Part shown: positions 32,777 to 42,574 of the stretch, one piece after another
How the letters are laid out: the number at the start of each line of letters is the position of its first letter
Numbering within the stretch: the stretch's first letter is position 1
Assembly (NCBI RefSeq): GCF_000423025.1
Contig: NZ_AUHE01000012.1
Coordinates: forward strand, 62,001 to 126,000
Reading direction: 5' to 3'
DNA from: Gordonia shandongensis DSM 45094
Lineage (GTDB): Bacteria; Actinomycetota; Actinomycetes; Mycobacteriales; Mycobacteriaceae
DNA length: 64,000 nt
Program-made: the position numbers and the translations under genes
Notes under the pieces: model-generated
What the model saw: only the letters and a program-made list of their open reading frames with translations
Databases searched by the model: none
What the model was told of the DNA's origin: nothing

Positions 32777-34090
32777 ATGGACGTCGTGAGCACGCCGGAC
32801 ACCTCGCCCCGCCCCCTTTCCGCCGAGCTGATCGCCGACGTCGATCGGATCGTCGACGCCGGCGCCGAGCGGCTCATCGAGACCTTCAAGGACATCCATC
32901 GCAATCCGGAGCTCGCTTTCGGTGAGGTCCGCACGGCCCGGCTGATCGAACTCGGTCTGCAGAACCTCGGATTCGGCATCACGACGGGCATCGGTCGGAC
33001 CGGGGTCGCCGCCGTCTTCCACAACGGGCCGGGGCCGGTCGTGATGTACCGCGCCGACATGGACGCCAACGCCGTCGAAGAGGAGACGGGCCTCGACTAC
33101 GCCAGCACCGTGCGCGTGGCCCTCGACGACGGCTCCGAGGTGCCCGTCGCCCACATGTGCGGCCACGACGCCCACGTCACGTGGATGCTCGGCATGGCCG
33201 ACGTCCTGGTCTCCCTGAAGGATCGGTGGTCGGGCACGCTCGTGCTCATCGGGCAGCCCGCCGAGGAGCCCATCACGGGCGCCAAGGCGATGGTCGACGA
33301 CGGTCTGTACAACTTCATCCCGAAACCCGACGTGTTCATCGGCATGCACACCGCCCCCGGGCCCGTCGGGACCGTCGTCTCCTCCCCCGGACCGCGGATG
33401 GCGGGGACCGACCAGATCGACATCGTCTTCCACGGCGTGGGCGGTCACGGATCGATGCCGCAGAAGACCAGGGATCCGGTGCTGATGGCCGCGATGGCCG
33501 TCGTCCAGTTCCAGACCATCGTCTCGCGGCTCGTCGACCCCGAGCAGACCGCGGTGCTCACTGTCGGCGCAGTGCACGCAGGCACCGACAACAACGTGAT
33601 CCCCGCGCACGCCGTCGTCAAGGCGAACCTCCGCTGGTACACCCCCGAGGTCCGCGAGACCATGCTCGAGGCCGTGCGGTCGGTGTCCGAGGGCGTCGCC
33701 CGCACGTACGGGATGCCCGACGACCGGATGCCCGAGATCATCATGAAGGGCGGATCCAGCCCGCTGGTGAACGATCCCGAGCTGGCCGCCCGGATGGCGG
33801 CCTCGATCGGCGCGGTGATCGGCGCGGACCGGATGCTCACCGACCTGCCGCCCGCCACCGCGTCCGAGGACGTCCAGCTCCTCAAGGGCCCGCACCCCGA
33901 CATGCCGTTCAACTATCTCCTGGTCGGCATCGCCGACGAGCAGGTGTACGCGGCGGCCCGGGCACGCGGCGAGGACGCCCCGTTCACACCGCACAACCCG
34001 AACTACGTCGTCGATCTCGCCGCCATCCCGTACGGCGCGAAGGTCGCGTCGTACGCGATGCTCGGCCTCCTCGACCGCCGCGAGCGCTGA
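32777..34090 (+). CDS. M20 family metallo-amidohydrolase
   Basis: A 437-residue amidohydrolase of the IAA-amino-acid hydrolase/AmhX type. Metal site residues lie in AHMCGHDAHVT (Cys/His pair), GQPAEEPITGA and GMHTAPGPVG, with a dimerisation domain starting at FHGVGGHGSMPQKTRDPV. Substrates in the family are N-acyl amino acids and p-aminobenzoyl-glutamate. Start: ATG 32777 (MDVVSTPDTSP) or GTG 32786; no strong ribosome-binding site decides. Divergent from the phosphatase gene, with 54 bases between them. A strong hairpin follows. Confidence 0.88.
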   Translation: MDVVSTPDTSPRPLSAELIADVDRIVDAGAERLIETFKDIHRNPELAFGEVRTARLIELGLQNLGFGITTGIGRTGVAAVFHNGPGPVVMYRADMDANAVEEETGLDYASTVRVALDDGSEVPVAHMCGHDAHVTWMLGMADVLVSLKDRWSGTLVLIGQPAEEPITGAKAMVDDGLYNFIPKPDVFIGMHTAPGPVGTVVSSPGPRMAGTDQIDIVFHGVGGHGSMPQKTRDPVLMAAMAVVQFQTIVSRLVDPEQTAVLTVGAVHAGTDNNVIPAHAVVKANLRWYTPEVRETMLEAVRSVSEGVARTYGMPDDRMPEIIMKGGSSPLVNDPELAARMAASIGAVIGADRMLTDLPPATASEDVQLLKGPHPDMPFNYLLVGIADEQVYAAARARGEDAPFTPHNPNYVVDLAAIPYGAKVASYAMLGLLDRRER

Positions 34091-34098
34091 CACGCCGA

Positions 34099-34128
34099 AG
34101 GCCGGCCACCCGTTCGGGTGACCGGCCT
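34099..34128. terminator. bidirectional terminator between amidohydrolase and groEL
   Basis: Left arm AGGCCGGCCACCCG (34099-34112) pairs with 34115-34128 at 13 of 14 positions with a TT loop, between two convergent genes. Confidence 0.8.
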
Positions 34129-34174
34129 CCGGTCGATGCTGCGATGTCGCAGGGGTTCTATCCGCGGACGCGGA

Positions 34175-35827
<1,653 letters not shown>

Positions 35828-35902
35828 CTAAGTCTTCGGGCCGGACTCGATGCCCGCGACGGACGACCGGGGTGTCTGTTGGACCGATCTCACCGTTCCG
35901 AC

Positions 35903-35929
35903 CTGGCACTCGCACGCCGCGAGTGCCAA
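35903..35929. promoter_or_regulatory. CIRCE operator (promoter-distal side, overlapping transcript start)
   Basis: CTGGCACTC-N9-GAGTGCCAA, a 9-9-9 inverted repeat matching the CIRCE consensus TTAGCACTC-N9-GAGTGCTAA in its core. It lies where the start of the groEL transcript should be. Bound by HrcA in many actinobacteria. Confidence 0.85.
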
Positions 35930-35935
35930 CTTCCA

Positions 35936-35964
35936 TTTTTAGCACTCGCTCACCGAGAGTGCAA
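35936..35964 (-). promoter_or_regulatory. groEL promoter
   Basis: On the minus strand TTGCAC (35964-35959) and TAAAAA (35941-35936) are separated by 17 bases, a good housekeeping-sigma promoter. The upstream CIRCE occupies the spacer and both boxes. Confidence 0.7.
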
Positions 35965-35965
35965 G
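35939..35965. promoter_or_regulatory. CIRCE operator overlapping the groEL promoter
   Basis: TTAGCACTC-N9-GAGTGCAAG, 8 of 9 plus 7 of 9 matches to the CIRCE arms. It spans the promoter boxes, so HrcA binding would block RNA polymerase. Confidence 0.85.
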
Positions 35966-36020
35966 GTCGGATCACGCGGGATCCCGATCCGCACTTCTCC
36001 GGCGAACAAGCAGGTCACCG

Positions 36021-37514
36021 CTACTTCTTCTCGCGGTCGAGCCCGAGCTGATCGGTGATGTAGAAGAACGGATCCGTCTGATCGGTCAGTCCGACGACGT
36101 TCGCCGCCCCCGGACCGTACGCGGCGATCCGCACCTGACCGCCGGTGTGCTGCTCCTCGCCGGGCTCCAGCGACGTCCCGTAGCTGACGGCGATCGGCTC
36201 ACCGTCGCGTCCCATGAGGACCTTCGTGAGCCCCGGCACGTCCACCTCCGGATCGTTCGCGATCACCTGGCTGGTGTGCGCGTGGTCGCCGGTGACGATC
36301 ACCAGCGTGTCCTTCTCCTTCTTGGCGAACTCGAGGGCCTCGGACACCGCGTCCGAGAGCTGCACCGTCTCGCCGATCTGACCGCACGGATCGGCCTCGT
36401 GGTTGGCCTTGTCCACCGACCCCGACTCCACCTGGAGGAAGAACCCGTCGTCACCCTTGAGAAGGTCGATGGCCTTGCGCGTCATATCGCCCAGCTTCGG
36501 GGTCGACGACGTGAACTCCGGGTTCGGCGCGCAGCGGGTCGCCGGGCGGCGCATCCCGTCGCGGACCGCGACCGCCTCATCCCAGATGCGGGGCATGTTG
36601 CCGTCGGCGAACACGCCCAGCAGCGGCTCGTCCTGATCGGCCGAGGTGACCTTCGTCAGTTCGTCGGCCGAGCGCACGATCCGGTAGCCACGCTCCTTGG
36701 CCTGCGCCTCGAGCGTCTTCCCGCGGTAATCGCCCGCGGCCGCCACCTGGGAGAACGTCTCCCATCCGCCGCCGAGCGTCACATCCGCGCGGGCCGCGAG
36801 GAGCTGCTCGGTGATCGACCCGGCGCCGCCGTTCTCCACCGCGTTCTCCGGGCACTTCTCACTCGTCTCCTGCGGGCCGTAACACTTGCGCTCGGTCACG
36901 TGCGCCACCTGCACCGCGGGCGTCGCGTCCTGCAGCTCGGTCGTCGTCACATTGCCGGTCCGCAGCCCGTTGGCCCGCGCGATCTCCAGGATCGACCGCT
37001 GCGGCGTGCCGTCCACGTCGACGCCGACGGCACCGTTGTAGGTCTTCGTGCCGGTCGACCACGCGGTGCCCGACGCCGCCGAATCGGTGACGAACTCGGG
37101 CTTGCGGGTCTTCTTGTTCAGCGAGTACGTCGTGTAGTCCCCGGTGAGCGGAAGCTGATCGATGCCGGGAATCTGTCCGGCGGCGCCCCACTGGTAGTTG
37201 CGGGCCAGCGTGAGCTCCTGGTTGGCGGTGCCGTCGCCGATCACCAGGATCACGTTCTTGGCCCCCGACTTCTGGATCGAGTCGGCGATCATCTGCGTCT
37301 GGTCCTCGGCGAGCCTGCGGGCGCCGCCGGGCTTCGTGAGGTCCCCGTCGGCCGCGCGGGAGATGTCCACCTTCGCGGCGTCGTCACCGGAGACGCCGGC
37401 ATCCGAATCGTCGGAGCCGCACGCCGTCAGACCACCGGTCACCGCCACCGCGGCCGCCGCCGCGAGAGCGCCGACCGCGCGCATCCTCGTCTTGCCCTGT
37501 CGTTTCATCGTCAT
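36021..37514 (-). CDS. phoA: alkaline phosphatase, lipoprotein form
   Basis: A 497-residue PhoA-family alkaline phosphatase that releases inorganic phosphate from monoesters outside the membrane. The nucleophile serine motif is [12 protein letters not shown]; metal-binding regions include [33 protein letters not shown] and [13 protein letters not shown], and the distal His is in EQHTGGQV. The signal peptide ends in [12 protein letters not shown], a lipobox, so the enzyme is probably lipid-anchored. Start ATG 37514 or 37508. It is divergent from the sensor kinase gene, with a 230-base spacer. Confidence 0.9.
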   Translation of the reverse strand: MTMKRQGKTRMRAVGALAAAAAVAVTGGLTACGSDDSDAGVSGDDAAKVDISRAADGDLTKPGGARRLAEDQTQMIADSIQKSGAKNVILVIGDGTANQELTLARNYQWGAAGQIPGIDQLPLTGDYTTYSLNKKTRKPEFVTDSAASGTAWSTGTKTYNGAVGVDVDGTPQRSILEIARANGLRTGNVTTTELQDATPAVQVAHVTERKCYGPQETSEKCPENAVENGGAGSITEQLLAARADVTLGGGWETFSQVAAAGDYRGKTLEAQAKERGYRIVRSADELTKVTSADQDEPLLGVFADGNMPRIWDEAVAVRDGMRRPATRCAPNPEFTSSTPKLGDMTRKAIDLLKGDDGFFLQVESGSVDKANHEADPCGQIGETVQLSDAVSEALEFAKKEKDTLVIVTGDHAHTSQVIANDPEVDVPGLTKVLMGRDGEPIAVSYGTSLEPGEEQHTGGQVRIAAYGPGAANVVGLTDQTDPFFYITDQLGLDREKK

Positions 37515-37630
37515 GGTGACAGATGCCACCACCCCCAGGTGAACCGTCGCGATCGAGACGGCGAACGACGGGCGTCGACATGCCGACCCCCGGTGACGAT
37601 CCGCGGTCGCCGCGGCGGCCCGCAGATGAA

Positions 37631-37690
37631 CTCCCAGCGCACGACTGCACCCCCAGCGCACGAGTGATCCCCCAGCGCACGACTGAACCC
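37631..37690. repeat. 20-bp tandem repeat, 3 copies, phoA-kinase spacer
   Basis: Three 20-base units containing CCCAGCGCACGA(C/G)TG at 37631, 37651 and 37671. They lie in the divergent promoter region, 56 bases before the kinase start. Confidence 0.9.
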
Positions 37691-37746
37691 CGCCGAATCC
37701 CCCGAGTGCGCCGCCCGACCTTGCTAGATTCCATCCGTGATGCACC

Positions 37747-38976
37747 GTGTCCGGTGAACTGCTCGCGATCACCGTCCTGGCCGTGGCGCTGGCGACGGTG
37801 CTCATCGTCGTCGCACTCCGCACACGTCGCGTGGTGAGCACCCCGCATGAGCGCGCCGTCCACGACACCCTCCACACCGCCGCACAGGCCGCGACCCCGC
37901 TGCGCGGCGGCCTCACCGCGAAATCGGCCGCCGAGGCGGTCCGACCGCTGCGCACCCTCACCGGAGTCGACGGACTGGCCCTCTACGACGCCGACGGACG
38001 GCTCCTGGCGCACGACGGCAGCGCCGACCTCTGGACGCCACCGGTCCGCGACGCCGCGGCGACCTGCGCCGCCGACGCCCTCGCCGATCGGCGCCATTTC
38101 GCCGATCACGTCGCGCCCGGAACGGGACCGTCGTGCCATCTGATCGCCGCACCGCTGCTCACCGACGACATCAGCGCCGGCGTCCTGGTGGCTGCGTCGT
38201 TCGACGCCCCGGGGCCGGGTCGGGTCGGCGCCATCACGGAGGTCGCTCGATACGCGGCCGGCCAGCTTCAGCTCGCCGAGCTCGACGCCTCCCGCGCCCG
38301 CCTCGACCGCGCCGAGGTGCTCGCGCTCCGAGCGCAGATCAGCCCCCACTTCATCTACAACGCGTTGGGCACCATCGCCTCGTTCGTCCGGACCGATCCC
38401 GACCGCGCCCGCGAACTGATCCTCGACTTCGCCGACTTCACCCGCTACTCGTTCCGCGCTGCCGGCGAGTACACGGTTCTGGCCGACGAACTGCGGAACA
38501 TCGAGCGCTACCTCACCCTCGAACGCGCCCGCTTCGGCCCCGGCCTCCAGGTGCGACTGCAGGTGGCGCCGGAGGTGCTCGGAGTGGTCCTGCCGTTCCT
38601 GTCGCTGCAGCCCCTCGTGGAGAACGCGGTGCGCCACGGACTGGCCGGCCGCCGCGACGGGACCATCGCCATCGTCGCCCGCAACCACGGTCCGGACTGC
38701 CTGCTCAGCGTCGAGGACGACGGCGTCGGCATGGACCCCGAACTCCTGCGGACCGGCGCCATCGACGCCCTCACCCCCGCCGGCCCGGCCGAATCCGACG
38801 GCGCCCACGTGGGCCTGACCAATGTGGATCAACGTCTGCGATCGGCGTTCGGCAACGACTACGGTCTGGTTGTCGAGACCGCGATCGGCGCGGGCACCAA
38901 GGTGAGCATGCGGATCCCCAAGTTCGCCGCGGGCGTCCACGCCGCGACCGCACCGCGAGAGGGAGCGCAGCGATGA
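37747..38976 (+). CDS. LytS-type sensor histidine kinase
   Basis: A 409-residue kinase. An N-terminal transmembrane helix (residues 5-25) is followed by a GAF-like sensor region (60-170) and the His_kinase domain whose phospho-acceptor is His201 in [17 protein letters not shown], then the HATPase with the N-box [11 protein letters not shown] and G-box [12 protein letters not shown] start at 37747. Its stop overlaps the response-regulator start (ATGA). Membership in the LytS/YehU family and the neighbouring symporters suggest sensing of a carboxylate such as pyruvate or acetate, as YpdA/BtsS do in enterics; this is inference. Confidence 0.9.
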   Translation: MSGELLAITVLAVALATVLIVVALRTRRVVSTPHERAVHDTLHTAAQAATPLRGGLTAKSAAEAVRPLRTLTGVDGLALYDADGRLLAHDGSADLWTPPVRDAAATCAADALADRRHFADHVAPGTGPSCHLIAAPLLTDDISAGVLVAASFDAPGPGRVGAITEVARYAAGQLQLAELDASRARLDRAEVLALRAQISPHFIYNALGTIASFVRTDPDRARELILDFADFTRYSFRAAGEYTVLADELRNIERYLTLERARFGPGLQVRLQVAPEVLGVVLPFLSLQPLVENAVRHGLAGRRDGTIAIVARNHGPDCLLSVEDDGVGMDPELLRTGAIDALTPAGPAESDGAHVGLTNVDQRLRSAFGNDYGLVVETAIGAGTKVSMRIPKFAAGVHAATAPREGAQR

Positions 38977-39788
38977 CGGGACTGACCGTCCTGGCCGTGG
39001 ACGACGAGTTCCCGGCGCTCGACGAGCTGTCGTTCCTCCTGGATCGCAATCCCACGGTCGCAGCGGTCCATCGTGCCTCCGACGCCACCGAGGCGCTGCG
39101 CGTACTCGCCGACCACGACGTCGACGCCGTCTTCCTCGACATCTCGATGCCCGGTCTGTCGGGCATGGAGCTGGCCGGGGTGCTCGCCAAATACACGACG
39201 CCGCCGATCATCGTGTTCGTCACCGCGCACGACGACCGCGCCGTCGAGGCGTTCGACGTCGGCGCCGTCGACTATCTGCTCAAACCGCTCCGCGCGGACC
39301 GTCTCGACCAGGCCGTCGGTCGGATCGTCGCCGCGGCGGCGACCGCCGGGTCGGGCGGCGACGAACCCGGTCGAGACGATCCCGCCGAGGTCGGCGGCCG
39401 GGGCGACGACGTCATACCGGTGGAGCTCGGCGGCGTCACGTCCCTGGTGCACCGCGACTCGATCTCGTGGGTCGAGGCGGTCGGCGACTACGCCCGCCTC
39501 CACAACGACACCGGTGCCCACCTCGTCCGCGTGACCCTCGCAACACTCGAGAACCGCTGGGGCAGTGCCGGTTTCGCACGCGTGCATCGCTCCTACCTGG
39601 TCGCCCTGCCGATGGTCGTCGGCCTGCGATCGACCGGGGCGTCGACGATGGTCCGGGTCCGCGCCAACGGCGACTCACCCGCCGTCGAACTGCCCGTCAG
39701 CCGCCGACAGGTCCGCGACCTGAAGGACCGGTTGGTCCGCGACCCGCTGCGCACCTTCCGCACCGCACGCCCCGACGGAGACGAGTGA
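38973..39788 (+). CDS. LytTR-family response regulator
   Basis: A 271-residue regulator: receiver domain residues 1-120 with phospho-acceptor Asp56 (VFLDISMPGLSG), a linker, then a LytTR DNA-binding domain from about residue 148 (VPVELGGVTSLVHRDSISWV, then FARVHRSYLVALPMV). Translationally coupled to the LytS kinase. The two SSS symporter cassettes follow directly and are probable targets. Confidence 0.92.
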   Translation: MTGLTVLAVDDEFPALDELSFLLDRNPTVAAVHRASDATEALRVLADHDVDAVFLDISMPGLSGMELAGVLAKYTTPPIIVFVTAHDDRAVEAFDVGAVDYLLKPLRADRLDQAVGRIVAAAATAGSGGDEPGRDDPAEVGGRGDDVIPVELGGVTSLVHRDSISWVEAVGDYARLHNDTGAHLVRVTLATLENRWGSAGFARVHRSYLVALPMVVGLRSTGASTMVRVRANGDSPAVELPVSRRQVRDLKDRLVRDPLRTFRTARPDGDE

Positions 39789-39791
39789 ACC

Positions 39792-40259
39792 GTGCCCGGT
39801 GACGACTCCCTCGCGGGCCGCGAACGGGCCCCGCAGCGCGAACGCGTGGTCCTCTCGCAACGCCGCGGGGCGCGAATGGTCCGCACCCGCGTGGAGGTCG
39901 CCGAACAGACCGGCATCGGCGAACACCTGGTACGCGGTCTGGTCCGCGCCCAGCTCGCCCTGTCGCTGCGGCTGGGTGCCGCCGTGCTCGCCGTCTTCGT
40001 GGCCGTGCCGATCATCGGCGCCACCGTCGACCCCTTCACCACCGCCGAGATCGCGGGGCTTCCGCTTAACTGGGTGATCCTGGGACTTGCGCCGCTCCCG
40101 CTGCTGTACCTGGCCGGTCGCCTCTACATCCGGCTCGCCGAACAGGCCGAGAACGACTTCATCCGACTCGTCGACAGCGACACCCCTGACACCACAGACG
40201 GGGACACCACAGACAGGGACACCACAGACGGGGACACCACAGACGGCAGCGCCCGATGA
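39792..40259 (+). CDS. small membrane partner of the SSS symporter (DUF485-like)
   Basis: A 155-residue protein with two transmembrane helices (about residues 58-75 and 90-112) in the position of the DUF485 protein that accompanies actP-type symporters. It lacks the typical DUF485 signature, and has a long basic N-terminus and a C-terminal DTTDGDTTDR tandem repeat. GTG start 3 bases after the regulator stop; its own stop overlaps the symporter start (ATGA). The four genes form one operon. Confidence 0.7.
   Translation: MPGDDSLAGRERAPQRERVVLSQRRGARMVRTRVEVAEQTGIGEHLVRGLVRAQLALSLRLGAAVLAVFVAVPIIGATVDPFTTAEIAGLPLNWVILGLAPLPLLYLAGRLYIRLAEQAENDFIRLVDSDTPDTTDGDTTDRDTTDGDTTDGSAR
40188..40247. repeat. 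15-bp tandem repeat, 4 copies, at the DUF485-like gene end
   Basis: GACACCACAGAC(G/A)GG units start at 40188, 40203, 40218 and 40233, encoding DTTDG repeats at the C-terminus. Confidence 0.95.
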
Positions 40260-41983
40260 GCCCGTTCACCGCCACCCTCACAGCGGTGCTGCTGGCGGCG
40301 TTCGGCACCGTCGCCGTCGGCGCCTACGGCGGCCGCGGTTCGCGCTCCACCTCCGACTTCCTCGTCGCCTCCCGCAGCATCGGTGCCGGCTGGAACGCCG
40401 CCGCGATCGCCGGCGAGTACCTGTCGGCGGCCAGCTTCCTCGGCGTGGCCGGACTGGTCGCGAAGTACGGTGCCGACGCCCTCTGGTATCCGATCGGGTT
40501 CACCGCCGGCTACCTGTCGCTGCTGCTGTTCGTCGCCGCACCCCTGCGCCGCTCCGGCGCCTACACGGTGCCCGACTTCGCCGAGTTCCGACTCTCCTCC
40601 CGGCGGGCCCGACAGGCCGCGATGCTCGTGGTCATCGTCATCTGCGTGCTGTACCTCGTCCCCCAGCTCCAGGGCGCGGGCCTGACCCTCCGAATCCTCC
40701 TGCACATTCCGCCGTGGGTCGGTGTCACCGCCACCGGCCTCCTCGTCATCGGATCCGTCGTCGGCGCCGGAATGCGGTCGGTGACCTTCGCCCAAGCCGT
40801 CCAATACTGGCTCAAACTCACCGCCGTCGCGATCCCCGCCCTGGTGCTGACCGCGGTGTTCATCAACAACCCGCAGAACCTCGGCGACCCCCTGCCGCCG
40901 CGCGTCACCACCGAGACGACGGTGCGCATCGACACCCCCGTCGACGTCGTCGTCACCGACCCCGCCGGGGTCCGCGCCACCGGAACACTCGACGGGACCG
41001 ACGTCGACGACGTCCCGCTGGCCGTCGGGACGCACCGCCTCGACCGCGGCGCGCAGATCGATCTCGCGGCGGGCGCCGCGACCCCGGTGGTCGCCAACGC
41101 ACCGCAGACCGGCGAGGCCTGGATGGCGTCCGGCGGCGGCCTCGGCGGCGGCCACCCGCTGTTCCAGGTGCTCTCCCTCATCATCGCGACCTTCCTCGGC
41201 GCGATGGGACTGCCCCACGTCCTGGTGCGCTTCTACACCAACCCCGACGGGCGGGCCGCGCGACGCACCGCCCTCAACGTGATCGCGGCTCTGGCCGTCT
41301 TCTACCTGTTCCCCACGATCCTCGGGGCGCTGGCCCGCGCCTGGGCACCGCAGGTCCTCGCCACCGGGACCGCCGACGCCGCCGTCCTGCTGCTGCCCGC
41401 CGCCGGCACCTCGGGCGCCCTCGCCGTGGCCCTGTCCGCGCTGGTCGCCGCCGGGGCGATGGCAGCCTTCCTCGCGACCTCGTCCGGCCTGCTGGTCAGC
41501 ATCGCCGGCGTCATGTCCACCGACCTCATGCCGGCCGGCGTCCGCAGCTTCCGCATCTGCGCCGTCATCGGCGGCCTCATCCCGGTCGGCATCGCCCTCG
41601 GTGCGGGCTCCCTCGAACTCTCCAAATCGGTCGGCCTGGTGTTCGCGGTGTCGGCCTCGACACTGTGTCCGCTGCTCGTCCTCGGCATCTGGTGGCGTGG
41701 ACTCACCGCCGCCGGAGCGGTCGCCGGGCTCGCCGTCGGCGCCGCCGGATCGGCGGTCGCGGTCGGGTGCTCGGTGAGCGGTCTGATCCCCGAGGACGCC
41801 GCCGGCGGCTGGCCGTCGGTTCTGACCGGATACCCCGCCGCGGTGACCGTCCCGCTGACGTTCGCGACCATGATCCTGGTCAGCCTCGCCACGCGATCGC
41901 AGACACCGCCCGGCATCGCCGCGATCTTCGCGCGGATGCACGTGCCCGAACGGCTCGGTCTCGGCGTCGAACGGACCCCGTAG
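40256..41983 (+). CDS. sodium/solute symporter (ActP/MctC-like) with periplasmic insert
   Basis: A 575-residue SSS-family transporter with about 13 helices. N-terminal SDFLVASRSIGAGWNAAAIAGEYLSAASFLGVAGL and FLGAMGLPHVLVRFYTNPD are typical of acetate/pyruvate/propionate carriers (ActP, MctC). An approximately 90-residue beta-rich insert between residues 200 and 290 (VTTETTVRIDTPVDVVV, then ATPVVANAP) is extra relative to ActP. The ATGA overlap with the upstream small membrane gene implies coupling, and the LytS/LytT pair is just upstream. Confidence 0.88.
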   Translation: MSPFTATLTAVLLAAFGTVAVGAYGGRGSRSTSDFLVASRSIGAGWNAAAIAGEYLSAASFLGVAGLVAKYGADALWYPIGFTAGYLSLLLFVAAPLRRSGAYTVPDFAEFRLSSRRARQAAMLVVIVICVLYLVPQLQGAGLTLRILLHIPPWVGVTATGLLVIGSVVGAGMRSVTFAQAVQYWLKLTAVAIPALVLTAVFINNPQNLGDPLPPRVTTETTVRIDTPVDVVVTDPAGVRATGTLDGTDVDDVPLAVGTHRLDRGAQIDLAAGAATPVVANAPQTGEAWMASGGGLGGGHPLFQVLSLIIATFLGAMGLPHVLVRFYTNPDGRAARRTALNVIAALAVFYLFPTILGALARAWAPQVLATGTADAAVLLLPAAGTSGALAVALSALVAAGAMAAFLATSSGLLVSIAGVMSTDLMPAGVRSFRICAVIGGLIPVGIALGAGSLELSKSVGLVFAVSASTLCPLLVLGIWWRGLTAAGAVAGLAVGAAGSAVAVGCSVSGLIPEDAAGGWPSVLTGYPAAVTVPLTFATMILVSLATRSQTPPGIAAIFARMHVPERLGLGVERTP

Positions 41984-42190
41984 GACGCCCCGGCGCCCAC
42001 CGTTCGTCCACCGTCACCGACCGCTCGTCGCACACGCCGCGGACTTCGTCGCTCACCTCACACTTGCACTTCACTGTGATCTGCATCTCGACCATGCTCG
42101 AGACGTCCCCTCCCATCCCCGATTCCCCCGTCTGCGCCGACTCACCCGTCTGCCCCGACACCCCCAGCCGCCCCACACCGAGGAGTGATC

Positions 42191-42574
42191 GTGACTCTCG
42201 AAGCCCCGGCACCGGACGCGTCCGGCCCCGCCGCCCCGACACCCGACGAATTCGTCGCCGCCCAGGCGAGCCCCGAATACGCGAACCTCCGCCGCACACT
42301 GCGCCGGTTCGTGTTCCCGATGACCGCGTTCTTCCTCATCTGGTACGCCGTCTACGTCCTGCTCGGAGCGTTCGCGCACGACTTCATGGGGACCCCGGTC
42401 TGGGGCAACATCAACATCGGCCTGATCCTCGGCCTCGCCCAGTTCGTGACGACCTTCGGCATCACGTTCGCCTACGTCCGGTTCGCGAATCGCGACCTCG
42501 ATCCGCAGGCCCAGCAGATCCGCGACAACTTCACCGCCGGCGTCTACCGCTCCGGACAGGAGGTCGCCCGATGA
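42191..42574 (+). CDS. DUF485 family membrane protein
   Basis: A 127-residue protein of the DUF485 family that accompanies actP symporters: conserved YANLRRTLRRFVFPMTAFFLIWYAVYVLL and FMGTPVWGNINIGLILGLAQF with two transmembrane helices. GTG 42191 follows a GAGGAG ribosome-binding site; GTG 42185 is inside it. The stop overlaps the start of the next symporter (ATGA). The role of the family is unknown, probably a transport subunit. Confidence 0.9.
   Translation: MTLEAPAPDASGPAAPTPDEFVAAQASPEYANLRRTLRRFVFPMTAFFLIWYAVYVLLGAFAHDFMGTPVWGNINIGLILGLAQFVTTFGITFAYVRFANRDLDPQAQQIRDNFTAGVYRSGQEVAR

Noticed and set aside
31877-34093. Minus-strand open frame fusing the phosphatase to 460 extra codons
   Set aside because: The extra part is antisense to the M20 amidohydrolase; the phosphatase fold starts at 32713.
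40087-42570. Open frame continuing upstream of actP for over 800 codons
   Set aside because: The upstream part is an out-of-frame copy of the first symporter gene; actP starts at 42571.
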